From: Bacteroidales bacterium
Lineage (GTDB): Bacteria > Bacteroidota > Bacteroidia > Bacteroidales > JAADGE01
Assembly: GCA_024762915.1 (NCBI GenBank)
Contig: JANTGL010000070.1
Coordinates: 1-10,638 of the forward strand
Direction: 5' to 3'
DNA length: 10,638 bases
This document shows positions 1 through 7,173 of this stretch, one piece after another; the first letter of the stretch is position 1, and each line of letters opens with the position of its first letter. The notes below the pieces were generated by a model. The model did not search any database and had not been told where the DNA came from. It worked only from the letters and a program-made list of their open reading frames with translations. The position numbers and the translations under genes are program-made.

Positions 1-108
1 TTTTGATGATTTTACGATATATACGCATTATTACGAGATATGTAGGTAATGTTTATTAAATATGCGGTGAATAATGCGGGTTAAACAGTCCTTTTTTTAT
101 ACAATAAG
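1..108. other. Gene-free left edge / mutY leader
   Basis: No supported gene. All three forward frames close before mutY (stops at 4-6, 47-49 and 57-59); the second or third could be the tail of a gene cut by the window, but nothing recognisable remains. No TTTG/TAnnTTTG pair was found for mutY. Confidence 0.4.
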
Positions 109-1167
109 ATGAATTTTTGCAAGAACATATTGGTATATTATTCCGAAAACAAACGGGATTTGCCTTGGCGGAAAACTAAAAATCCGTATAAAATTTGGCT
201 TTCGGAAATTATTATGCAGCAAACACAAATTTCTCAAGGAACATCTTACTATTTAAAATTTATTGATAAATACCCGTCTGTTTTTTATTTGGCAGAAGCC
301 GAAGAACAAGATGTTTTAGTATTATGGCAAGGATTGGGCTATTATTCCAGAGCTCGGAATTTACATCATACGGCAAAAGAAATCGTTTTGAAATATGCCG
401 GTAAATTTCCCGATAATTATCAAGATTTAATCAAGTTAAAAGGCATCGGAGAATATACCGCATCGGCAATTTCATCAATTTGTTTTAATAAACCCTATCC
501 TGCCGTTGACGGAAATGTGTTGCGCGTTATTTCTCGACTGTACAATATTTCAGAACCCGTAAACCAATCTTCCGGAAAGAATTTGATTACCGAAAAATGC
601 AAAAAACTCATTTGCAAAGATAATCCCGGTGATTTTAACCAGGCACTAATGGATTTCGGAGCAACAGAATGTACAAGTTTTGCTCCGAATTGCGAAAACT
701 GTATTTTTAAAGATGAATGTGAAGCTTTCGGAACCGGAACCGTAAACGACTTACCGATAAAAATAAAAGCCAAAACGAAAGTGAAAGAATATTTTCATTA
801 TTTTTTGTTTATTTCAGATGATGAAATTATTATCAGAAAACGGACAAGCGGTATTTGGAAAAATTTATATGAATTTCCGTTGATAATACATTTGAAAAAA
901 CATTCAAAAGAAGCGATTTCACAAGAATTAAAAAAGCAATACGGTATTAATCAAGAAACAGTCGTTCCTGATACTGCCGACACCTTTAAACACATTTTAA
1001 GCCATAAAATCTTATTCGTTACTTTTCATTTGTTGAAATTTGGTGGTGAATTCGATTTTGAAGCAATTATGAAGGCCGGAAATTATAAAAAAATAAAAAT
1101 TAATGAATTACAGAATTTCCCTTTTCCTCAAGTAATCAGAAATTTTCTTTCGAGCAAAGCGCTTTAA
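109..1167 (+). CDS. mutY: A/G-specific adenine glycosylase MutY
   Basis: Base-excision repair glycosylase that removes adenine mispaired with 8-oxoguanine, acting on DNA in the cytoplasm. All hallmarks are visible in 352 aa, a normal family length. The catalytic Glu33 lies in SEIIMQQTQ, followed by WQGLGYYSRARN (73-84). The helix-hairpin-helix LKGIGEYTASA spans 110-120, and the catalytic Asp134 lies in VDGNVLRV. The [4Fe-4S] cluster ligands are C188, C195, C198 and C204 with the exact C-x6-C-x2-C-x5-C spacing. Residues from about 225 form the C-terminal NUDIX-like 8-oxoG recognition domain, with GIWKNLYEFP (248-257) and an F-x-H-x-x-S-H element (FKHILSH, 293-299). The start is the first ATG after an in-frame TAA at 82-84. 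No SD sequence is seen, only an A-rich leader. It converges on the TetR gene with 1 nt between stop codons. No residue needed for activity is missing. Confidence 0.97.
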   Translation: MNFCKNILVYYSENKRDLPWRKTKNPYKIWLSEIIMQQTQISQGTSYYLKFIDKYPSVFYLAEAEEQDVLVLWQGLGYYSRARNLHHTAKEIVLKYAGKFPDNYQDLIKLKGIGEYTASAISSICFNKPYPAVDGNVLRVISRLYNISEPVNQSSGKNLITEKCKKLICKDNPGDFNQALMDFGATECTSFAPNCENCIFKDECEAFGTGTVNDLPIKIKAKTKVKEYFHYFLFISDDEIIIRKRTSGIWKNLYEFPLIIHLKKHSKEAISQELKKQYGINQETVVPDTADTFKHILSHKILFVTFHLLKFGGEFDFEAIMKAGNYKKIKINELQNFPFPQVIRNFLSSKAL

Positions 1168-1168
1168 A

Positions 1169-1756
1169 CTACCTTTTAACAATTCCGTATAGGATGATTT
1201 TCAAAATATTATCAATTTTCTTTTCAATTTCCGGATTTTCGTATCGATACAGTAAAGTAGATTCTAAACCGCGCATTGCCGTAACAATACCTACTGCAGC
1301 ATATCTTATATCATAAATGTCAAAATAGCCTTTTTTAATACCGTTTTCTAAAATACTGCTGAAAATATAAAACTCTTCATTATCATAAATTGTTTTCAAA
1401 TGTTTAACAAATAAATTATTTTTATAAGCCCGGTTCATAGCATGATAAAAGTTTGAAAAAACCTTATCAGTCTGTAAACGAATCAACACATATGCTTTAA
1501 GTTGTAATTCAGGATTCTCTAATTCTTTTATAGATTGCAGTACTTTTTCTCTGTATTTTTTTGCTTCCGAAAAAATAACGGCATTATATACCTCATCTTT
1601 TGATTTAAAGTAATAATAAACAGAACTTTTTGCTTTTCCGGCAGCAAATGCAATATCATTCATTGTTGCTTTTTTATAACCGTATTTTTTAAATACCTCA
1701 CGAGCAGTTTCAATTATTCTTATGCGTTCTTGTTTTCTTTTAACAGACAGTTTCAT
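1169..1756 (-). CDS. TetR/AcrR-family transcriptional regulator
   Basis: One-component DNA-binding repressor-type regulator of 195 aa, the usual length. The N-terminal TetR helix-turn-helix covers about residues 10-57. It has the typical IIETAREVFKKYGY helix, then KATMNDIAFAAGKAKSSVYY and the YFKSKDEVY end of the domain. The C-terminal ligand/dimer domain (about 60-195) is helical and not diagnostic, so the ligand cannot be named. TetR proteins often control a neighbouring gene, but here the only close neighbours are mutY (convergent, 1 nt away) and the sensor phosphatase (separated by a terminator). The target is therefore probably elsewhere, or the gene itself. The 86 bases upstream hold no clear palindromic operator or TAnnTTTG element. 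The start ATG at 1756 fits the family N-terminus. The family call is firm; the function is unknown. Confidence 0.9.
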   Translation of the reverse strand: MKLSVKRKQERIRIIETAREVFKKYGYKKATMNDIAFAAGKAKSSVYYYFKSKDEVYNAVIFSEAKKYREKVLQSIKELENPELQLKAYVLIRLQTDKVFSNFYHAMNRAYKNNLFVKHLKTIYDNEEFYIFSSILENGIKKGYFDIYDIRYAAVGIVTAMRGLESTLLYRYENPEIEKKIDNILKIILYGIVKR

Positions 1757-1803
1757 TCATTTAATTGTTTTTGGTCGAAAAGTTTAATATTCTGCAATGT
1801 ATA

Positions 1804-1827
1804 AAAAAATCCCCCTTTGCAGGGGGA
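1804..1827 (-). terminator. Rho-independent terminator of the sensor phosphatase gene
   Basis: A hairpin with a 6-bp stem (CCCCC/GGGGG plus one A-T pair) and a 6-nt loop TTTGCA lies 15 nt beyond the stop codon of the gene ending at 1843. Read on the minus strand, it is followed directly by seven T residues (seven A at 1803-1809 on the plus strand). This is the canonical layout for stopping leftward transcription before the TetR gene, which therefore probably has its own promoter in 1757-1803. Confidence 0.88.
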
Positions 1828-1842
1828 AAGAATTATTAATTT

Positions 1843-4800
1843 CTATATTTCGATACCGATAACCAGGATATCATCGACTTGTTTATATTTCCGTCCGGTA
1901 TCATCTGTATGATTCATCCATTCTTCAAGGAATTTAACCAATCCCGCTTTTTGTTCGGCAAGTGATTTTTTATGATTTTCTATTAATATTTCTTTAAATT
2001 TTGCCGAACGAATTTTGGAATCATTTTCACCTCCGAATTGATCGACATAACCGTCTGAAAATATATATAATAAATCACCTTTTTTTACATCAATAATATT
2101 ATTTGTAAAGGATTCTTTTTCTCTTAAATAAATACCGATAGGCATTCTGTCGGCTTTTATGCGCGAAATTTCACCATCTCTTATAATCAACAAAGGATTA
2201 TATGCACCGGCAAATTGAATCTTCATTTCTGTTTTATCAATAATACAAACAGCGATGTCCATTCCGTCTTTTGCCTCATTTTCCTTTCCGGTTTGTCTTA
2301 ATGATTTTTTAACATTTTCTCTTAAACGATTCAAAATGACATTGGCTTGTAAAATTCTGTCTTTATTTACAATTTCATTTAAGAAAGACATCCCGAGCAT
2401 ACTCATAAATGCACCCGGTACTCCGTGTCCGGTACAATCGGCAGCAACAATAACCGTTTTACTTCCGCTTTCCGTAGCCCAATAAAAATCACCGCTGACA
2501 ATATCTCGAGGTCTGAACAATACAAAATGTTCTCCGAGTATTTTGTTTAAATAATCATCGGGGGGTAACACGGCTTCTTGTATACGGCTGGCATAATGGA
2601 TACTGTCCATAATGCTTTTTTGTTGTTTTTCAATTTTATCTTTTGCTTGTTCAACAACATCTTTTTGAGCTTGAATTTCATCTCTTTGTGCCGTAATTTC
2701 TTCATTTTGCATACGGATTTCAGCTGTTCTTTCTTTAACGATTTGTTCCAGTTTTTCATTTTCTCGTTTCAGCTTTTTGGTATATAGCTTAATGATTAAA
2801 ATAATTGCAAAAACACCGGCAATTAAGAATAAAATATATGCCCATATTGTTCTGTACCAAGGCGGAAGAATTGTAAAACTGTATTGTGCAATTGAACTTT
2901 CCGTATTATAAATATTCTTTGCTTTTACCTCAAAGGTATAATCACCTTCATACAAATTTGTAAAACGTGTATCTGCTTTCTTTGACCATTTAGACCATTT
3001 ATCCGATTCTCCGACAAGCCTGAAGCAATATTCAATTTCAGTTTCTTTTTCGAAAAAAGGTGCAGCCCATTCAAAAATCAGTTTGTTATTCTTAAAATCT
3101 AATTCCGGAATCTGTGTTTTTGGTTGTTTCAAAGAAAATAAAATTGTCCCGTTATTATTTTCAGTAAAATTACCTTTAAATAATACGGAATCATTTACGG
3201 TAATAACTTTTGAAATAATCGTATTATAGGCAGCTTTAAAATTTTTCTGCGTTTTTTTATTAAATTTAAATAATCCGCCTTCGTTACTAATCCACACATA
3301 ATTTTTATCGGGGTAAATACACAGTGTGGATTTTTGAGGTAAGATTTTTGCGAAAACACTGTCTTTAATACGTTTTTTCTTATCAAGAAAACGAATTAAT
3401 CTGTGATTTAAATTATTTTCATCATTGCTGTATACAGACATCCAATAGGCATCATCGTCTTCAATAAATGAAAATACCCCGTTTTTCTTATTACAATATT
3501 CGTTTCCGAAAAAATTAAATGGCTCAACGCTTAGTGAATCTGTTATATAGTGAAGGCCGGAACCATTAATTATTACAGATTGATTATTACACTTATGAAG
3601 AAAATATTCAGCACCCAGCAAGGGTAATCCCTTTGAAGAATCAAGAAGTGTTATATTCTTATCTTCAAAATTATCTAAAATTATGATTCCTTTGGCATCA
3701 ATTCCGAGCCCAAGATATTTATCATTTTCTAAAATACTGGAAACCGAATTATTAAACCCTTCTCTTTTCGTTAATTCCGACCAAGAATTACCGGAATATT
3801 CAATATAAGATATCCCTTCATCACTTCCGATATAAAGACGATTCGGTATATTTACTGATTGAAACAGTGCATGAACATTATAAATATCCGCTATTTTAGA
3901 AACTACGGTATCTTTGATTTCATAAAGGCCGGAAACTGATGCCATCAACAATTTCGATTTTTTTGAACCCGGAATATTAAATTTTAAAAATTTCCATATA
4001 TTTTGATTTTCTGAATAGATATTCTTAAAATTAGGGAAAAGTGATTTTGTATTCAATAATAATAAATTATTATTATCGGCAACATATATATTTCCTTTAT
4101 AATCTATTATATCATTTACGGTTCCTTCAATACCCATGGGTTTACCCCAAACAGTAAACGGATTGAAAATATCTGCTCTGAAAATACCGTTATCTCCGTT
4201 TACAAACCATAATTGGGGATTCTGATTATTTTCATTCATATATAAAGTTAAAATATATGGTGACGGTAAACCTGTTTGAGTATTAAAATGGTTTAATATT
4301 TTGCCGGATTTATTAAAGATAAAAATTCCGTCCGCAAAAGTTCCGATTGCAAAGTTTCCGTCAGGCAGTTTTACACCGTTATAAATAGCACTGTTTATAA
4401 TTTCTTCATTATTCTCAAGATTAAAAGGTGTAATTGCATTGTTCTTTTTTGTTTTATCAAATAAAAAGAATCCTTTTTCTCTCGTACCGATTAATATACG
4501 ATGATCATCAAAAGGTAACATCACATATACTCTTAAAAGAGCAAACATTTCTCCGCCGGGAATTAATTCTAATTTATCATTAACAACTCTACATAAACCT
4601 TTTTCCCGGTCTCTGATATAGAAATTATTATCAACTGAAAAAGACAGATGGAATAAGCTTTGCGGTTTAATTACTTTAATCGGATTAATTAAAATCGTAT
4701 CTTTATCAAATTTAAGCGGCAAATCACAATAAAATAATTCTTCAAAAGCCTGAAAATACACCTTATTATCTGCTATTAATGTTTTCCATACGGTCCCGAA

Positions 4801-5184
4801 ATTAATTGAATCACCTGAAAATTTATCCAGATATAAAGAATGAAACACTGTTTTTCCTTCAAAAGCATTTAAAAAAACACCAAAATCACCTTCAGCACCG
4901 TAATATACGGATCCGTTGTTGTCAGACACTAAGGAGTTTGCTCTTGTACTGTACTCATTATTATAACTTTTCCATGTTTTACCGTCATAGGTTTTTAACC
5001 CGTAATTGCAGCCAAAATACATAACTCCTCGATTATCTTGAGTTATCGCCCATATTTGTCCGGCAGCACCGTAATCTTTATCAGTGTATTTTGTATAAAA
5101 AGGTAAACCGTCTTTATTAACCTGAGCAAACATGTTGTTTAAAACAAAAAAGACGATAAAAAGAAATCCTGCTATTTTTTTCAT
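1843..5184 (-). CDS. Membrane sensor with beta-propeller, Y_Y_Y domain and SpoIIE/PP2C phosphatase output
   Basis: Large one-protein signalling device (1113 aa from the chosen start). A signal peptide, about residues 1-20 (MKKIAGFLFIVFFVLNNMFA), leads into an extracytoplasmic region of two-component-regulator propeller blades (about 25-690; e.g. GQIWAITQDNRGVMYFGCNYGL, in two parts 'GQIWAITQDNRG' and 'YFGCNYGL'). A Y_Y_Y-type immunoglobulin-like domain (about 690-770, ending GDYTFEVKAKN) follows. One transmembrane helix lies at about 782-801 and a coiled coil at about 803-860. The output domain is SpoIIE/PP2C-like, with the metal-site motifs intact: SGDFYW near 897, ADCTGHGVPGAF near 915, DGMDIAVCIID near 973, SDGYVDQFGG near 1043 and the terminal QVDDILVIGI. 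The family dephosphorylates Ser/Thr, typically on STAS-type anti-anti-sigma factors; none is encoded nearby. I prefer ATG 5184 because the longer frame opens with TTG at 5199 and only ATG gives a clean MKK signal peptide. No HisKA/ATPase domain is present. Confidence 0.92.
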   Translation of the reverse strand: MKKIAGFLFIVFFVLNNMFAQVNKDGLPFYTKYTDKDYGAAGQIWAITQDNRGVMYFGCNYGLKTYDGKTWKSYNNEYSTRANSLVSDNNGSVYYGAEGDFGVFLNAFEGKTVFHSLYLDKFSGDSINFGTVWKTLIADNKVYFQAFEELFYCDLPLKFDKDTILINPIKVIKPQSLFHLSFSVDNNFYIRDREKGLCRVVNDKLELIPGGEMFALLRVYVMLPFDDHRILIGTREKGFFLFDKTKKNNAITPFNLENNEEIINSAIYNGVKLPDGNFAIGTFADGIFIFNKSGKILNHFNTQTGLPSPYILTLYMNENNQNPQLWFVNGDNGIFRADIFNPFTVWGKPMGIEGTVNDIIDYKGNIYVADNNNLLLLNTKSLFPNFKNIYSENQNIWKFLKFNIPGSKKSKLLMASVSGLYEIKDTVVSKIADIYNVHALFQSVNIPNRLYIGSDEGISYIEYSGNSWSELTKREGFNNSVSSILENDKYLGLGIDAKGIIILDNFEDKNITLLDSSKGLPLLGAEYFLHKCNNQSVIINGSGLHYITDSLSVEPFNFFGNEYCNKKNGVFSFIEDDDAYWMSVYSNDENNLNHRLIRFLDKKKRIKDSVFAKILPQKSTLCIYPDKNYVWISNEGGLFKFNKKTQKNFKAAYNTIISKVITVNDSVLFKGNFTENNNGTILFSLKQPKTQIPELDFKNNKLIFEWAAPFFEKETEIEYCFRLVGESDKWSKWSKKADTRFTNLYEGDYTFEVKAKNIYNTESSIAQYSFTILPPWYRTIWAYILFLIAGVFAIILIIKLYTKKLKRENEKLEQIVKERTAEIRMQNEEITAQRDEIQAQKDVVEQAKDKIEKQQKSIMDSIHYASRIQEAVLPPDDYLNKILGEHFVLFRPRDIVSGDFYWATESGSKTVIVAADCTGHGVPGAFMSMLGMSFLNEIVNKDRILQANVILNRLRENVKKSLRQTGKENEAKDGMDIAVCIIDKTEMKIQFAGAYNPLLIIRDGEISRIKADRMPIGIYLREKESFTNNIIDVKKGDLLYIFSDGYVDQFGGENDSKIRSAKFKEILIENHKKSLAEQKAGLVKFLEEWMNHTDDTGRKYKQVDDILVIGIEI

Positions 5185-5337
5185 AATAGTATGTATCAAT
5201 TATTTATTCGGAAAACTAAAACAATAATAAAAAAATATATAACAAATCTCATGCAATTTTTTCAAAATTTAAAATTCAATATTATATTAATTAAACAATA
5301 ATTCTTTTGACAAATCCTATTATTTTATTGATATAAA
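5185..5337. other. Very AT-rich spacer upstream of the sensor phosphatase gene
   Basis: This 153-nt region must carry the end of the septoil-knot transcript and the promoter of the sensor gene if the two are not cotranscribed. I see no strong hairpin and no exact TAnnTTTG on the minus strand; isolated TTTG copies on that strand at 5246-5243 and 5316-5313 lack a matching -7 element. Confidence 0.4.
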
Positions 5338-5673
5338 TTATTCTAACAAATATTTTTTTGATGATTTCTTCCATCCTGCCCATGCCTCGGTATCTGTATA
5401 ATAAATAATTAAATCTGCCCAAGCTTCGGTATCGGTATAATAAACTTTTTTATCAGCCCATGCTTCGGTATCAGTGAAATACCAAAGGCCTTTATTCCCG
5501 GTTGCCCATGCTTCGGTATCTTCAACATATACAACTAAATCAGCCCATGCTTCGGTATTTGTAATATAAACTTTTATATCAGCCCATGCTTCAGTATCAG
5601 TAACATAAATCTTTTGAGCAGTCAGTAAACCAATATTTATTATGATTAAAATACCTGTAAAAAGTTGCTTCAT
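5338..5673 (-). CDS. Secreted six-repeat (D/N)TEAWA protein, 7(1) septoil-knot (former DUF6150) family
   Basis: Small protein of 111 aa. A signal peptide covers about residues 1-19 (MKQLFTGILIIINIGLLTA), and almost the entire mature part consists of six repeats. The (D/N)TEAWA cores sit at residues 26, 39, 52, 68, 81 and 94, so the spacing is 13, 13, 16, 13, 13: two blocks of three around a TGNKGLW linker (58-64). Each repeat has a beta-prone segment such as KVYYTDTEAWAD, and the tail is GWKKSSKKYLLE. From memory, the repeat pattern (xVYxxDxExxAD), the central G-N-x-G-x-W insertion and the G-W-x-x-x-S-K-K tail match the small all-beta 7(1) septoil-knot family common in Bacteroidota. There the core is more often of the YEYQA/SEYQA kind, so TEAWA is a Trp variant. 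Export to the periplasm or beyond is inferred from the signal peptide. The biological role is unknown. The gene stands alone between a terminator and the sensor gene, and no promoter is obvious. Confidence 0.85.
   Translation of the reverse strand: MKQLFTGILIIINIGLLTAQKIYVTDTEAWADIKVYITNTEAWADLVVYVEDTEAWATGNKGLWYFTDTEAWADKKVYYTDTEAWADLIIYYTDTEAWAGWKKSSKKYLLE
5371..5613 (-). repeat. Coding 39-bp repeat array (six units) in the septoil-knot gene
   Basis: Six units of nominally 39 bp (the third unit is 48 bp because of the central insertion) encode the (D/N)TEAWA repeats. The 17-nt core for (D/N)TEAWA is almost the same in all copies, synonymous positions included: GAT ACC GAA GCA TGG GC with single changes in a few copies. 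The DNA between cores has clearly diverged. The array is in frame throughout. Confidence 0.9.
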
Positions 5674-5707
5674 AAATCAATAAATACCTGATTAAAAGTA
5701 TAAAAAT

Positions 5708-5750
5708 AAAAAAAACTTTGCATTTATCTTCTTAAAATGCAAAGTTTTTT
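5708..5750 (-). terminator. Terminator of the ECF sigma operon (long perfect hairpin)
   Basis: A perfect 16-bp stem pairs 5710-5725 with 5735-5750 around a 9-nt loop (5726-5734). The arms carry the core ACTTTGCATTT / AAATGCAAAGT. The stem ends in an A tract on the left and a T tract on the right, so it has terminator form on both strands. It sits 21 nt beyond the stop of the beta-barrel gene (5771) and 35 nt before the start of the septoil-knot gene (5673). It therefore most likely ends the sigma operon and isolates the small gene from it. Confidence 0.85.
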
Positions 5751-5770
5751 ATTTAGAAAATAATTTTTAT

Positions 5771-7132
5771 CTAAAAATCCACTATTTTTAAACCTACTGA
5801 TATCGGAAATAATTCCGGTCCGGCTCCCTCATTAAACAAAGAAACAAAACTGTAGTTTATGAAAAAACCCACATCTCCGTAGCCGATTCTGGCAGTTGCT
5901 CCGTATCTGAACGGTGACATTTGGAAATCGTCAACTTTCTTATTTTTATATACTTGTCCGTTTACTTTATATTTTTGTTTTTGTTTCGACCAAGCTCTTA
6001 TTCCTCCGGTTATTCCGGCTCCGATAAAAAACTTTCTGTGTTTTATCGGAATTTGAAATTCTACGATTAAAGGAACGGTAACATATACGGCATTAAGTTT
6101 GTTTTTTGTATATTCTGTCATTGCCGTATCAATATATTCGGCACGAATAATACCGTTTGCATCTTCATAAAGGTTAATGTTTTGTTTTAATGCCAGACTG
6201 TTCCATTCAAGTCCTGCACCTGTTGCCGCACCAAATCGTTTGTTTTTACTTAATGCAATATCATATTCCAAAACATTAAGCTCGTAACTCATTGTTTTCT
6301 CGGGAATAAGAATTAAATAATCTAATTGTTCGTCTGTTGCCAATGTTCTTTTTGCACTTAAAAAGTTTAAGATCCCGAATTCAAAACCGGCCCAATGTGC
6401 ATTAAATGATGAGTGATTTGAATTACGAACGTGAAAATCTTTATGATATCCGACATTATTTTCAGAATTTAATTCTTTGTTCAGATCGTCCATTCCTTTT
6501 TTAATATCAACCATTCCTTTGTCAATATTTTCAATTCCGTTTTTAAATGCCAGTTCTTTTTTATGATTTAATTCTATCAGTAATTTTTGTTTTTCTATTT
6601 CACTTTTTAAATTTTGCAACTCTTCTTTATACAGAAAAAGTTTCATTTTGTCTTCAATTAATTTATCTAATTCTTTATTGTTCCTTTCATTTAGTGAAAT
6701 TTCATTTTTAATATCTTTTTTGATACTGTCCGACAATTCGTCTTGTGATACATTTAATGATTCCGGAAAAAGAAATGCTTTAGAATTGATAACAGATACG
6801 GTTAAAGAATCAAATTGTTTTTCTTTTTCCGAAATCAATTCTTCGCGTTGTTTAATCAATTCTTCACGTTGTTTAACCAATTCCTCACGTTCTTTCATCA
6901 ATTCTTCATGTTCCTTTATAAACTTTTCGGTTTGAGCAATTTCTTTTTCAAAAGATTCTTTTGCTTTTTCGAGATTATAAACAGCATTTTCTTTTTGCGT
7001 TTTTTCATCAACAATCATTAATTTCTTTTTTCCGACTTTTAATTCGGTCGTATCCTTTTGTGCATTTGCCGCATAGCCGAAAAAAACAATTCCGAATGCA
7101 ATAAAAAGTATTGTTTTGTATAAATGTTTCAT
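5771..7132 (-). CDS. Exported coiled-coil protein with C-terminal PorT-like outer-membrane beta-barrel
   Basis: Third gene of the ECF operon. From ATG 7132 it has 453 aa; ATG 7159 would add nine residues (MNFKLKLRT) ahead of an otherwise standard signal peptide, MKHLYKTILFIAFGIVFFGYAANA, best split as MKHLYKTILFI and AFGIVFFGYAANA with cleavage before QKD, so I prefer 7132. Counting from 7132, residues of about 45-225 are highly charged and helical and should form a long coiled coil, with four consecutive EEL-x-x-x-(R/K) heptads at 76-103. The C-terminal half (about 245-453) shows alternating beta strands of the outer-membrane beta-barrel/PorT type: GAATGAGLEWN, FFIGAGITGGIRAW, ATARIGYGDVGFFINYSF, and a final VGLKIVDF with terminal Phe. 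It follows the anti-sigma-like gene by 14 nt (to the upstream ATG). Likely an outer-membrane protein with a large periplasmic coiled coil; the specific role is unknown. Confidence 0.82.
   Translation of the reverse strand: MKHLYKTILFIAFGIVFFGYAANAQKDTTELKVGKKKLMIVDEKTQKENAVYNLEKAKESFEKEIAQTEKFIKEHEELMKEREELVKQREELIKQREELISEKEKQFDSLTVSVINSKAFLFPESLNVSQDELSDSIKKDIKNEISLNERNNKELDKLIEDKMKLFLYKEELQNLKSEIEKQKLLIELNHKKELAFKNGIENIDKGMVDIKKGMDDLNKELNSENNVGYHKDFHVRNSNHSSFNAHWAGFEFGILNFLSAKRTLATDEQLDYLILIPEKTMSYELNVLEYDIALSKNKRFGAATGAGLEWNSLALKQNINLYEDANGIIRAEYIDTAMTEYTKNKLNAVYVTVPLIVEFQIPIKHRKFFIGAGITGGIRAWSKQKQKYKVNGQVYKNKKVDDFQMSPFRYGATARIGYGDVGFFINYSFVSLFNEGAGPELFPISVGLKIVDF
6824..6907 (-). repeat. 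Four 21-bp tandem repeats encoding coiled-coil heptads
   Basis: Four in-frame 21-bp units encode EELMKER, EELVKQR, EELIKQR and EELISEK. On the plus strand the units read as variants of ATCAATTCTTCACGTTGTTT. The near identity points to expansion by slippage or unequal recombination within the coiled coil. Confidence 0.85.
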
Positions 7133-7173
7133 TGTTCTTAATTTAAGTTTAAAATTCATTGATATTATCCGGA

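Noticed and set aside
1..56. Possible C-terminal end of a gene, or start of a divergent gene, at the left edge
   Set aside because: Only about 18 codons are available (LMILRYIRIITRYVGNVY in one frame); nothing recognisable, and the HU-type gene that can neighbour mutY in this phylum does not match the minus-strand frame from the CAT at 26-28.
2255..2485. Open frames opposite the sensor phosphatase, the barrel gene and glpD (e.g. 2255-2485, 6648-6935, 9216-9488)
   Set aside because: They lie wholly opposite well-supported genes, show Phe/Ser/Leu-rich composition typical of antisense translation of AT-rich genes, and match no family I know.
5371..5613. Regular repeats that could suggest a CRISPR array
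   Set aside because: The units are in frame inside one gene, the spacing follows a 13-residue protein repeat, and the 'spacers' code for conserved beta strands. No cas genes are present.
5674..5707. TACTTTTA as a -7 element for the septoil-knot gene
   Set aside because: It misses the final G of TAnnTTTG and has no TTTG at the required upstream distance.
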